Part shown: positions 16,536 through 25,926 of the stretch, in pieces
Position numbering within the stretch: position 1 is the stretch's first letter
Layout: every line of letters starts with the position of its first letter
DNA from: Candidatus Allofournierella merdigallinarum
GTDB lineage: Bacteria > Bacillota > Clostridia > Oscillospirales > Ruminococcaceae
Assembly: GCA_019117205.1 (NCBI GenBank)
Contig: DXAC01000069.1
Location: 1 to 47,026 of the forward strand
Length of the DNA stretch: 47,026 bases
Reading direction: 5' to 3'
The notes under the pieces: model-generated
Seen by the model: only the letters and a program-made list of their open reading frames with translations
Told to the model about the DNA's origin: nothing
Databases searched by the model: none
Position numbers and translations under genes: made by a program

Positions 16536-17303
16536 ATGAATTTTTTGACTGCAGCCCACACCGATGTGGGACTGAAGAAAAAGACAAATCAGGACTCTGT
16601 TCTCGTGTTGCAGGCACAAACAGACGTGGGGCAGGTTTTGCTTGCAGCCATCTGTGACGGCATGGGCGGCCTCGCCAAAGGTGAGGTCGCCAGTGCCGCC
16701 ATGGTGCGCGCATTGGATGCCTGGTTTCGCGGCCGCCTCCCCGCATTGCTCAGTACCGGTCTGACCACCGATATCCTTTGTCTTGAATGGAACCAGTTGG
16801 TGCAGAATACTGCGAGCCGCATTGCCGATTATGGCGCAAGTCTGCGGGCAGACCTTGGGACTACTGCCGCCGCTTTTCTTGCGGTGGGAAACACATATTA
16901 CATCATGAACGTGGGCGACTCACGTGTGTATCTGATCAACGACGGACTTTTCCAGATCACAAAGGACCAGACGTTTGTGCAGCAGGAGGTCGACCAGGGC
17001 CGAATGACGCCAGAGCAGGCTGCGGTGGACCCCCAACGCAATGTGTTACTGCAATGCATTGGCGCAAGTCGAATCGTTCAACCTGATTTCTTTTCCGGCA
17101 CAATATGCGAGGGTCAGGTCTATCTGCTGTGCTGTGATGGTTTCCGTCATGTGCTCCATCCCAATGAGATCTGGCAGGCGCTCCATCCATCGGTGTTGAA
17201 CAGTTCGGATGATATACAGACGGCACTGGTCCACCTGACGGAACTGAACAAGGCACGACGCGAAGAAGACAATATATCAGCGATCGCGATACGCACCTGC
17301 TAA
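16536..17303 (+). CDS. PP2C-family serine/threonine phosphatase
   Basis: A 255-residue cytoplasmic protein of normal PP2C (Stp/PrpC-like) length. It has the metal-binding and structural motifs in order: KTNQDS (Asp20), CDGMGGLAKGE (Asp41), VGDSRVYLI near 128, TKDQTFVQQ, RNVLLQCIG, LLCCDGFRHVL and EEDNISAIAI at the end. It should remove phosphates from Ser/Thr residues placed by the kinase encoded 14 bases downstream. It has no membrane segment. The ribosome site before ATG 16,536 is weak (GTCAGG). Confidence 0.93.
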   Translation: MNFLTAAHTDVGLKKKTNQDSVLVLQAQTDVGQVLLAAICDGMGGLAKGEVASAAMVRALDAWFRGRLPALLSTGLTTDILCLEWNQLVQNTASRIADYGASLRADLGTTAAAFLAVGNTYYIMNVGDSRVYLINDGLFQITKDQTFVQQEVDQGRMTPEQAAVDPQRNVLLQCIGASRIVQPDFFSGTICEGQVYLLCCDGFRHVLHPNEIWQALHPSVLNSSDDIQTALVHLTELNKARREEDNISAIAIRTC

Positions 17304-17317
17304 AAGGGGTTCAGATT

Positions 17318-19036
17318 ATGCTGCGAATCGGTTCCGTCGTAGACGGAAAATACAAAATATTGAGCGAGATAGGTCACGGCGGCATGAGCGTGGTCTACCT
17401 GGCCATCAATGAGCGTGCGAACAAGACCTGGGCGATCAAAGAGGTCCGCAAAGACGGAAGTGTGGACTATGCCACCGTCCATCAGGGTCTGGTAGCGGAA
17501 ACGGAAATGCTGAAAAAGCTGGATCATCCGCACCTTCCGAGCATCATTGATGTGCTCGATCAGGAGGACAGCTTCCTGATCGTCATGGATTACATTGAAG
17601 GCAAAAGTCTGGAAAGTCTGATCCGGCACGGCGGTGCACAAAGCCCCGACCGGGTCATCTCCTGGGCGCGGCAGTTGTGTGATGTGCTGGGATATCTCCA
17701 CAGCCGTACACCGCCGATCATCTACCGCGACATGAAGCCAGCCAACGTCATGCTCAAGCCAGATGGAAACGTAATGCTTATCGACTTTGGTACCGCACGC
17801 GAATACAAGGTGCAAAGCGTTGAAGATACCACCTGGCTGGGCACCCGTGGCTATGCCGCACCCGAACAGTTCGGCGGACACGGTCAGACCGACGCCCGTA
17901 CGGACATCTACTGTTTGGGAGCCACCATTTATCACTTACTTACCGGGCACAGCCCTTGTGAGCCGCCCTACGAGATCAAAGCGCTCGGTTATTGGAATCC
18001 GGCTTTCGCGGGAAGCGGTCTTGAAAAGCTGGTGGCCAAGTGTACCCGAATGAACCCCAGCGAGCGTTACCAAAACTGCGCTGAGCTGATGTACGCTTTG
18101 GAACATGTTCATGATGAGGATGATGCCGCACGGCGGCGGCGCGGCGTGATTTGGGGCAGTTTTTGGGCCAGCATTGCTGTTTCTTTGCTCGGTGTAGCCG
18201 GCATGATTGGTTTTTCTCTGGCCGCCAATGCGGCTACCGCCCAGACCTATGATCATTTTTTGACACAGGCAAAGAGCGTTGAAAGCGATTTTTCGCTGGC
18301 CGCATCCTATTATGAGAGCGCGATTCAGATCAAGCCCTCCAACCCCCAGGCGTACAATGAATTGCTTAATGCCATTGACGGAGATATGGTGTTCACCATT
18401 CAAGAGAGCACCGCGATCATTCAATGTATTCTGAGCACAGACGGCGGCACAAGGACAAGTCTCGACTATCTAGAATCCAGCAACCGGGAAGCGTATGACA
18501 ACTTCGTATACCGGCTGGCGAACGACTACTATTTCTTCTACGAGGGCAGCGACAACCGCACCAAAGCCGCACAATGGTACGGGAAAGTCCAGGACAGCAA
18601 GTATCTGAGCAGCCAACAGGTGGAGCTTGCAAAAGGGCTCTATACTATCGGAAATTATTACTCCTCTCTTGGCTCTGACCGAAACATTTTTTCCGTAGGC
18701 GACAACAGCAGCAGTTGGCTGGATTTCTGGAACCAGATGACTGCCCTTACAGACGGCGACCTGACGGTCAAAACCGGTGGCGCTCGTTATGCCGCCGCGC
18801 TGTACAAAGAGCTCGTGAGCCAGATCTACACCAACGCGGCAAACTTTAAGGCGTTTGGTGTCTCCAAAAACGCGCTGCTGGAGCAACTGGAAAAAGCGGA
18901 CATCGGTCTTCAGTCCTTGACGGCAGAGAACCCTGTCATTCAGCAGCAGATCGAAGAGACCCGAACACGAATTCAGCTCGCACGCGACCAGGTGAACACG
19001 GTCTACGCCACCGTGGGTGGAACAACGGGGGGCTGA
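17318..19036 (+). CDS. Transmembrane serine/threonine kinase (PknB-type), canonical
   Basis: A 572-residue protein. The kinase domain at 10-270 has an intact glycine loop (IGHGGMSVVYLA), Lys41 (AIKEV), catalytic loop IIYRDMKPANVML (Asp138), DFG (156-158) and GYAAPEQ. All catalytic residues are present. A single membrane helix follows at about 278-303, and 270 extracellular residues with tetratricopeptide-like helices (FSLAASYYESAIQIKPSNPQAYNELLNA) replace the PASTA repeats of PrkC. It should sense something outside the cell or within the envelope. AAAAGGGG precedes ATG 17,318. Placement right after PP2C makes a writer-eraser pair, and the FHA proteins of the locus are likely substrates or readers. 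Confidence 0.94.
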   Translation: MLRIGSVVDGKYKILSEIGHGGMSVVYLAINERANKTWAIKEVRKDGSVDYATVHQGLVAETEMLKKLDHPHLPSIIDVLDQEDSFLIVMDYIEGKSLESLIRHGGAQSPDRVISWARQLCDVLGYLHSRTPPIIYRDMKPANVMLKPDGNVMLIDFGTAREYKVQSVEDTTWLGTRGYAAPEQFGGHGQTDARTDIYCLGATIYHLLTGHSPCEPPYEIKALGYWNPAFAGSGLEKLVAKCTRMNPSERYQNCAELMYALEHVHDEDDAARRRRGVIWGSFWASIAVSLLGVAGMIGFSLAANAATAQTYDHFLTQAKSVESDFSLAASYYESAIQIKPSNPQAYNELLNAIDGDMVFTIQESTAIIQCILSTDGGTRTSLDYLESSNREAYDNFVYRLANDYYFFYEGSDNRTKAAQWYGKVQDSKYLSSQQVELAKGLYTIGNYYSSLGSDRNIFSVGDNSSSWLDFWNQMTALTDGDLTVKTGGARYAAALYKELVSQIYTNAANFKAFGVSKNALLEQLEKADIGLQSLTAENPVIQQQIEETRTRIQLARDQVNTVYATVGGTTGG

Positions 19037-19038
19037 AC

Positions 19039-19461
19039 ATGAACAATGCACAAGCTTTGATTGGAGCCTATCAAACCGGGTTTTATATCTGTATGGGCGT
19101 TGCCATCCTGGGCTTTTTGTGTGCGGCGTTTATCTTTTTCAAGTTTGACATCCGCACTATCTTTGGGATAAGGACAGGCAGGGCAGCCAAGCGCACCATC
19201 GAAAAAATGGCTGAGGTCAACGCCATGACCGGGCGTCTTCACAGAGAGGACATGGACTTCACCACAGGTGGTCTTCATGTCAAAACCAGCACGGTCGAGA
19301 GCGGGCCCGCGACCACACCGCTTCAGCAGAGTACGGCACCCGACGAAAGCGGTAAGGCCGTCTCTCCGGCTGTCTCCCCTGTTCAGGTGGCAGAAGTGCC
19401 CGGGTTCTGTTTTACCATCACAAAATCTGTAATGCTGATCCATACCACGGAACAGCTTTAA
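19039..19461 (+). CDS. Small single-pass membrane protein
   Basis: A 140-residue protein with one membrane helix at about 13-36 (GFYICMGVAILGFLCAAFIFF) and a charged, probably cytoplasmic tail. The tail has a short basic helix (RTGRAAKRTIEKMAEV), a Ser/Thr/Pro-rich linker (about 70-115) and a hydrophobic C-terminal stretch CFTITKSVMLIHTTEQL. The linker has Thr sites that a nearby kinase might use, but no ETTVL motif. ATG 19,039 overlaps the stop region of the kinase gene closely enough to suggest coupling. The family is not recognised; it may be a membrane subunit of the machine in place of the missing EssA/EsaA. Confidence 0.7.
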   Translation: MNNAQALIGAYQTGFYICMGVAILGFLCAAFIFFKFDIRTIFGIRTGRAAKRTIEKMAEVNAMTGRLHREDMDFTTGGLHVKTSTVESGPATTPLQQSTAPDESGKAVSPAVSPVQVAEVPGFCFTITKSVMLIHTTEQL

Positions 19462-19502
19462 CAGGCACACCGTTCCCCAATGCAATAAGGAGAGTGAGCA
19501 AG

Positions 19503-22500
19503 TTGAAAAAGCACCTTAAGGCATCTCGCCGGCTGCTGGCTGTGTTATGTACACTGGCCATGCTGCTAAGCCTCATGCCACCACAGGCATTTATCGTGTC
19601 TGCCGGAGATGTGGACGGCGATATCCCGCCTGTTGCTACACTGGCAAACGTATCGACAGTGAACATCACTGATCCGCCATCCACCCTGACTGTGGGGGAC
19701 TCCGTTACTTTATCAGCCAGCATTGACCCGTCGGATGCGCCCCAGGATGTCATTTGGAGCAGTTCCGACCCGGAGATCGCAACCATCGACTCCGCCACCG
19801 GCGCCCTGTCCGCAAAGAAAGCCGGCGCCGTGGAGATCACCGCGACTGCAACGAACGACACTCCGGACGACGATACAGACGATAAAAAGGTTTCCTGCAC
19901 CATTCAGGTGAAAAAAAAGATGCTGACCATCACCGGGATCACGTTCGACGATAAAGAGTACGACGCATCCACCGATGTCTCCCCTGACCTTGCGAAGTAC
20001 ACCATCACCGATGGTATATTGGTGACCGTCAACGGCCTTTCTTTCAGCACGCAGGACGATTTTGTCGCCGACGGAAAAGCGGTCACCATCGTTGGGATCC
20101 CGACACTTTCCAGTGCCGACGCGGAAAAGTATGACATTGAGCTGCAAAGTGACCTCTCTCCCACCATCAATGTAAAGAAAAAAGCATTGCAGGTCGTTCC
20201 GCCTGCGGAGTTGGACTACAATGGCCTGAAAGCAGGCTATGCGAGCCAGCCGCTGACGTTCAGCGGTTTTGCAGACGGCTCTGATCAGGAGTACACTGTT
20301 ACCCTGGTGAATCCTGTTTCTGACACCGCCGTGCCTGCTGGTACGTATGTACAGGTAAACATTGTTTATCCCGCTGACAGCCGGGATCAAGCCAACTATA
20401 CATGGCCCGATCATCTGATTGTCCCAACCGTAAATCCTTATCCTGTGTCTTTCCACATTGTTCCCGCAGATAAGGCCTACGATGGCACCACCGACGTATT
20501 GTCCATTCAGGAAAACACCTGCAGGGGGAACCCTGTCGGGGACGACACCGGCACGCTTACCAATGATCTCACAGCCGATATGCTGCAATTTGTTACGGCC
20601 GGCCAAATCGATCAGGTGAGCGAAGGCATTTCGGCACAGCTCAAAGGTGGGCAGAGCGTCAAGGTCCTGCTGGATGGTTCGGAAAGCTTGAACTATGTCT
20701 CTCAGCTCGACTTTGGCACCGCTTCGATCTCCACCAACAGCTACCCCGAGGGTTCCGGGTTCCAGGTCGCGCCTCCAGACTATGCAGGCAACGGCCTGCG
20801 CTGGTACAAGGGAAGTACACTTTCCCTGACCGCTCTGAACGGTTATGAACTGGCGGCCACCGAAAGCGGTCCTTTCGATTCTACTGCTGCCATTCCGGTC
20901 GATGGCGAGGGAAAATTGACCGTCATCGTGAAGAATACGGCAGACGGGACGCTGGCAAAAGCGGAAGTGGAAAATGCCGCGCTGGATGATGAGGCGCCCA
21001 CCCTCACCGTTACCAACACCGAAATGGTCTTTGGAAACAACCAGGTAAAGTACACCATCACCGCCAGTGACGCGGGCAGCGGCGTTGCCCCTGACACTGT
21101 AAAATACTATATCGGAGTATCCGGCCTTGATTCCTCTGCCATCCAGGAGAGCGAGTGGCAATCGGCCGACGCTGTCCCCGGCGAAGACGGGACCTACACT
21201 TTCACAGTGGTAGCACCGGCCAGCCCCGATGTGCTTAGCGGATACGTGTACGTTCGCGCTCAGGACAACGTGGACAACGAGCGTTTCCAAAACTCCATGC
21301 GCGCACTGGTCCTGGAGAAAAACGCACCCCAACTGAACCTGACCTGCAACACCGAGAATGATCGGGAAGCCGAGCACTCCATTGAGATCACCGCCCGGGA
21401 TGCCCAGGCTGAGGGGACCGATCCCTATACCTATTCCGGCCTTGTAAGGATCACCTATTCCGTGGAGACCAACGGTGAGATCATTGTGGAGGAGACCGCG
21501 CTTTACGAGAGCCTTGCTCCCACCTCCATGGATCAGATCCCGGACATGCGTGAAAAAGCCGAGACACTCGTGCTGGGCAGTGGCGCGAGCTATAATGGCA
21601 CATACACCCTGACTGTGACCGCCTACGATGCCTGCGGCAACAGCACTGAAGAGACCATGGATCTGGTTTTCGACAGCACTGCCCCTGTGGTCACCGTTAC
21701 TATGGACAAAGCTACGGCCGATGATGAAAATGGCGATTACTTCTACAACCAGGCCGGGCTTGTTAACGGCATTACTGTTACATTTGAAGAAGAAGCGCTG
21801 GATATTTCTACCGGGAACTATTTTGCCGAGCTCACCGGCCCGGACGGTTTCAGCAAACGATATGACCTGACTGCAGCAGAAAACGGAAAAGGCATGATCA
21901 ATTTCCCGGATGCAGACTTTGTGGGTGCTGCCGACGGCGAGTACACTTTAACAGTGACCGCCAGTGATGAGGCCGGCAATGCCGCTACGCAACTGGCTGT
22001 CAATTCCAAGGGAATGAATTTTGACGGGATCACCGGCACTTTCCAACTGGACAACACCGCTCCCTGCCTGACAGCGGTGACCACTGCGGACGGCAATTAC
22101 TACTCTGATGAGAGTGCTCTCTACTACAATCAGGATTTCAATGTAGTGTTCACAGTGGAGGAGGCAAACCTCCAGACCAAGACCAGCACTGTGAAGATGA
22201 CCACTGAGCAGAGCGGTGTGCCCGCAGCAGTGTCTGACATTGCCGGCACCAATGGCCAATACGAACTGTCTGCCTCGGTCTCCTCCGCGGAAAACGTGGA
22301 AAAAGCCGTTTATACTGCGGTGCTGACCGTGGTGGACAAGGCGGGCAACCTCCTTGAGCTGGATGCCAACCTTGACCCCGGACAGGACGGACGCAATGTG
22401 GTCGCGCTGGACAGTGATCAGGGTACGGCTACCTTGACTACTATTCTTGTGTTGGACACAGTGGCCCCCACTGCCACTCTGACCTACACCGCCCTGGACA

Positions 22501-25500
22501 ACGAGCATTATTATTCCGAGGGCAATACCACCCGTGCATACTATAACACCGATCTTGAGGCGTCCATTTTCTTTGAGGACGCCAATGGCCTGGACCTGCT
22601 CAAACTGAATACCGTCCAGTACAAAGATGGCGCCCAGGTGGATCTTTCTGCCCCGGAGGCCGATGGCAGCAAGCTTTATCAGGTCAAGGCTGAGGATCAG
22701 AACAACGGCTCTTATAGCTTTGGCGCGTACGGCACCGACAAGGCGGGCAACCCGCTTACCTTGGTGGAGTACCAATCCACTGCTGATGATGCACAGCCCA
22801 TTTCCACCACTGGCCTGGTCGATGCCGACAACTGCGTCAGCGCTTTTGAAAAAATCGTGGACACTGTCTGCCCCACCTATGAACTTAGTGTGACCGGGCC
22901 CGATCCCGATCGTCCTGAGGCCATTGACGGAACGACCGTCTATATGAACACCGAGATCACAGCTTCGCTTACTGTGAGCGAGGAGAATTTCGATCGCGGA
23001 ATGGTCAACATTGGTCTTGCCAGTGTGACCGGCCAGGTGGATTACAGCACCGCTGAACCGCAGTGGACGCAGGTTCCTCTGAAAAAGAGCGACGACAGCT
23101 CCAACTATACTTACGAGCAGACTGTCAATGTGGATGGCGCCTACCGCTTTGAGGTCGCCGGTCAGGACAAGGCAGGCAACCCCATCGTGCCTTCTGACGT
23201 GGAAAGCCAGAAGAGCGGCTGGCAGGCCACCGTCCAACATGGCGAGGGCGAATATTGGACGTATAAAAAGATCCTTGATACCCAGGCGCCTGAGATCACT
23301 GTGGTGTTCAACGACACGGAGGAGTTCTATCGCGCTGTGCTGGGCGAACCGACGGATGGCGCTGTCAGCAACTATTACAGCGTCAGCCTGAACAAACCTT
23401 ATCGCAGCGCCAGCAGCGTTCAGGGCATTCTGAGCAAGAGCGATTGCTCCCCTGTGTCGATCACTTACTCCATCGAATCCACCACCCAGCCGCTGTCTGT
23501 AACCGAAAGCGCATACGACCTCGCACCGGTGAACATTGCCATTCAGGGTGAGCAGATCTATTATTTGGCAACCCTTGAAGCACAGGATCGCGCCGGCAAT
23601 GTAAGTCGGATGACCGCCCCTGCCAGTGCCATCTACCTGGATGTCACCGCTCCCAGTGTGGATGAACTGAAGCCCACGGTACAACTCGTGGCTCATGTCA
23701 GCGGCGATGGTCGCGGAGAAGCCGGTACCGACCTGTACAACAGCGACGTTATCGTGCATGCCTCTGTCATCGATCCGGGCGAGGGCATTTCTTCTTCCGG
23801 CTTGTACAAGGTCTATTACAAAGTGTTGGTCAACGGTGCAGACTGGACGGACAAGGTTTCTGTGACCTCTGCCAACGGAAACGTGGACAGTACCCCTGGT
23901 TCCCTGAGCTATGGAACGAGCGGAAATGGTCACGACTTTGCCCCCGGTTCGTCCGATCAGTCGCTGACCTATCAGGATGAGATCGACTTCGCCTTTGCCG
24001 CAGAGACTTTCAACTACAACGACGTTAAGATCTTTGTTTGGGCTGAAGACAACTCTGGCAACCTGTTGTCGGAGGCCGAAGCTGCCCATTACTACTTCGG
24101 CATCGACATCACCTCTCCCACGATCTCCGTGCGCTATGATAACAATGACGCCCAAAATGAGAAATACTTCAAGGCGGATCGCACAGCCACCATCGTGATC
24201 ACCGAGCGTAACTTTGATCCGGACAACACAAAGATCGACACCCAGCCGCAGGCCCATATCAGCGGTTGGAGCTACGCGGCAGGCGAATCCGCAAATGGAG
24301 ACGACGACACCTGGACCTGTACAGTCACCTACGACCAAGACGGCGACTACACCTTTGATGTGAGCACCACCGACCTGGCAGGGCACTCTGCGGGTGAAGC
24401 GGACTATGGTGACAGCGTCGCGCCGCGGGAATTCACCATCGACAAAACGCGTCCGGTCATCAGTATCACTTTTGACAACAATGACGTGCTCAACGGCAAA
24501 TATTACAATCGGGCACGCACCGCTACCATCACGATAGCGGAGCACAACTTCTCCGACGCGGGCGCAACGGTCACCACCACCGCCAATATTCAGGAGGGCA
24601 CCGTTTCTGCCCCTGGAATCAGCGGTTGGGGCAGCTCCGGCGATTCGTACGTTACCCAGGTCGCTTTCAACGCTGACGGCAATTATACGATGCACGTGGA
24701 GTTTGTCGATCTGGCAGGCAATGAGGCCGAACCGCAGGATGTTTCGGAATTCGTCGTGGACACTACTGCGCCCACACTGGAAATCACAGGCGTGGAAGAC
24801 AGGATGGCCTATAACGGTGAAGTTGCTCCTGCCATCACCTATCACGACATCAACTATGACAGCTCCAGCGCAAACGTTGTGATTCGCGGGTATATGCATC
24901 CGGAGGGTGAAAACCTGAACGGCATCCGCAGCGAAGATGCATTTGGCGGAAGCTTTGTGTGCAGCAACATCGAACCGATCAAGGCAAACGATGATGTGTA
25001 CACCGCGACCGGTGTGGTCCGCGATCTGGCAGGAAACGAAACAGAGGCAAGTATCGTCTTCAGCGTAAACCGGTATGGTTCCACTTATATTTTGGGCGAG
25101 GATACACTGGCGCTTCTCGACCAGTATTATACCAACGAACCTCAGGCCCTGCACGTGACCGAGATCAACGTGAGCGGCCTGACTGAAAACCGGGTCACAA
25201 CCAGTTTGAACGGTGAAGTGACCACCCTTGAGCAGGGCACTGACTATTCCGTTCAGGAAAGTGTGCCTGGCTGGCATCAGTTCGATTACACCATCAACGC
25301 TGACAATTTCACCGTGGACGGCGCCTATGATGTAACGCTTTACTCGGTGGACGAAGCCGGCAATGCCAGTTCCAACCGTTCCATCAAGGAGGACGACGCA
25401 CAGACCAGTGATCTCCCCATCAATTTCGTGGTGGATATGACTGCTCCTGTCAACGTCATCACCGGCGTGGAGAACGGCGCACAGTACATCGATTCTCAGC

Positions 25501-25868
25501 GCACCGTAACTGTTAACTACTCGGACAACATTGCCATAAGAGATCTGCGCCTGTACATAGGCGATGAGCTTGTGGCCGAGTATGACGCAGAGCAACTCCA
25601 AAGCGCTGGCGGCACCCTTTCCTACGAAGCACAGGCATCCAACAAGTGGCAGCAGCTGCGTGTGGTCTCCACCGATATGGCTGGAAACACCGCAGATGAG
25701 GTCTCGGTCCGGTATCTGCTCACTGACAACCTGTTGGTACAGTACTACAACAACAAGCCGTTGTTCTTCGGCTCTCTCGCCGTCGCGGCTGTGGTCATCT
25801 GCCTGATCATCGTGTTCGTTAAACGCAGAAAAGACGAGGAGAAACACACATCCTCCTCCGTCGCATAA
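19503..25868 (+). CDS. Giant multi-Ig-like surface protein with C-terminal membrane anchor
   Basis: A protein of about 2,121 residues. AAGGAG at 19,488-19,493 abuts an in-frame GTG at 19,494, so TTG at 19,503, 9 bases away, is the better start. The N-terminus is a signal peptide (KASRRLLAVLCTLAMLLSLMPPQAFIVSAG). Next come a BIG_2 Ig-like domain (about 55-130: TLTVGDSVTLSASIDPSDAP), two YDG-like modules (FDDKEYDASTDV, DKAYDGTTDV), then about a dozen bacterial Ig-like modules, most ending in a D-x-A-G-N signature (DEAGNA, DKAGNL, DLAGNE, DMAGNT and others). It ends with a membrane helix (about 2,091-2,110) and a short KRRKDEEK tail, without an LPXTG motif. It is therefore a long stalk projecting from the membrane. 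A role as adhesin or as the wall-spanning part of the secretion system is inferred. Confidence 0.9.
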   Translation: MKKHLKASRRLLAVLCTLAMLLSLMPPQAFIVSAGDVDGDIPPVATLANVSTVNITDPPSTLTVGDSVTLSASIDPSDAPQDVIWSSSDPEIATIDSATGALSAKKAGAVEITATATNDTPDDDTDDKKVSCTIQVKKKMLTITGITFDDKEYDASTDVSPDLAKYTITDGILVTVNGLSFSTQDDFVADGKAVTIVGIPTLSSADAEKYDIELQSDLSPTINVKKKALQVVPPAELDYNGLKAGYASQPLTFSGFADGSDQEYTVTLVNPVSDTAVPAGTYVQVNIVYPADSRDQANYTWPDHLIVPTVNPYPVSFHIVPADKAYDGTTDVLSIQENTCRGNPVGDDTGTLTNDLTADMLQFVTAGQIDQVSEGISAQLKGGQSVKVLLDGSESLNYVSQLDFGTASISTNSYPEGSGFQVAPPDYAGNGLRWYKGSTLSLTALNGYELAATESGPFDSTAAIPVDGEGKLTVIVKNTADGTLAKAEVENAALDDEAPTLTVTNTEMVFGNNQVKYTITASDAGSGVAPDTVKYYIGVSGLDSSAIQESEWQSADAVPGEDGTYTFTVVAPASPDVLSGYVYVRAQDNVDNERFQNSMRALVLEKNAPQLNLTCNTENDREAEHSIEITARDAQAEGTDPYTYSGLVRITYSVETNGEIIVEETALYESLAPTSMDQIPDMREKAETLVLGSGASYNGTYTLTVTAYDACGNSTEETMDLVFDSTAPVVTVTMDKATADDENGDYFYNQAGLVNGITVTFEEEALDISTGNYFAELTGPDGFSKRYDLTAAENGKGMINFPDADFVGAADGEYTLTVTASDEAGNAATQLAVNSKGMNFDGITGTFQLDNTAPCLTAVTTADGNYYSDESALYYNQDFNVVFTVEEANLQTKTSTVKMTTEQSGVPAAVSDIAGTNGQYELSASVSSAENVEKAVYTAVLTVVDKAGNLLELDANLDPGQDGRNVVALDSDQGTATLTTILVLDTVAPTATLTYTALDNEHYYSEGNTTRAYYNTDLEASIFFEDANGLDLLKLNTVQYKDGAQVDLSAPEADGSKLYQVKAEDQNNGSYSFGAYGTDKAGNPLTLVEYQSTADDAQPISTTGLVDADNCVSAFEKIVDTVCPTYELSVTGPDPDRPEAIDGTTVYMNTEITASLTVSEENFDRGMVNIGLASVTGQVDYSTAEPQWTQVPLKKSDDSSNYTYEQTVNVDGAYRFEVAGQDKAGNPIVPSDVESQKSGWQATVQHGEGEYWTYKKILDTQAPEITVVFNDTEEFYRAVLGEPTDGAVSNYYSVSLNKPYRSASSVQGILSKSDCSPVSITYSIESTTQPLSVTESAYDLAPVNIAIQGEQIYYLATLEAQDRAGNVSRMTAPASAIYLDVTAPSVDELKPTVQLVAHVSGDGRGEAGTDLYNSDVIVHASVIDPGEGISSSGLYKVYYKVLVNGADWTDKVSVTSANGNVDSTPGSLSYGTSGNGHDFAPGSSDQSLTYQDEIDFAFAAETFNYNDVKIFVWAEDNSGNLLSEAEAAHYYFGIDITSPTISVRYDNNDAQNEKYFKADRTATIVITERNFDPDNTKIDTQPQAHISGWSYAAGESANGDDDTWTCTVTYDQDGDYTFDVSTTDLAGHSAGEADYGDSVAPREFTIDKTRPVISITFDNNDVLNGKYYNRARTATITIAEHNFSDAGATVTTTANIQEGTVSAPGISGWGSSGDSYVTQVAFNADGNYTMHVEFVDLAGNEAEPQDVSEFVVDTTAPTLEITGVEDRMAYNGEVAPAITYHDINYDSSSANVVIRGYMHPEGENLNGIRSEDAFGGSFVCSNIEPIKANDDVYTATGVVRDLAGNETEASIVFSVNRYGSTYILGEDTLALLDQYYTNEPQALHVTEINVSGLTENRVTTSLNGEVTTLEQGTDYSVQESVPGWHQFDYTINADNFTVDGAYDVTLYSVDEAGNASSNRSIKEDDAQTSDLPINFVVDMTAPVNVITGVENGAQYIDSQRTVTVNYSDNIAIRDLRLYIGDELVAEYDAEQLQSAGGTLSYEAQASNKWQQLRVVSTDMAGNTADEVSVRYLLTDNLLVQYYNNKPLFFGSLAVAAVVICLIIVFVKRRKDEEKHTSSSVA

Positions 25869-25875
25869 TGAAACT

Positions 25876-25913
25876 GGACAAGCCGCTTTCCGTTTTTCGG
25901 AGGCGGCTTGTCC
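25876..25913 (+). other. Long hairpin between the giant surface protein and the second kinase
   Basis: Perfect 11-bp arms (GGACAAGCCGC at 25,876-25,886, complement at 25,903-25,913) plus an inner CCG-TTTTT-CGG stem. No T tract follows, so termination would be partial at best. The next start codon is 14 bases away with only a weak ribosome site, so the hairpin may control mRNA stability or access of ribosomes to the second kinase gene. Confidence 0.65.
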
Positions 25914-25926
25914 AAAATGTGGGAAA

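Noticed and set aside
14799-16619. Long minus-strand open frame opposite the protease-FHA gene (606 codons)
   Set aside because: It is antisense to a gene with an intact catalytic triad and FHA domain. The translation is low-complexity with His/Gly/Ala bias and has no recognisable domain.
20000-25700. CRISPR-like or DNA-level tandem repeats in the Ig-like gene
   Set aside because: The modules recur at protein level (D-x-A-G-N endings), but the DNA copies are diverged and spaced irregularly; no direct repeat array with spacers is present.
21948-25847. 1,299-codon minus-strand open frame opposite the Ig-like protein
   Set aside because: It results from repetitive codon use in the plus-strand repeats. 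The opposite strand has coherent Ig modules, signal peptide and anchor.
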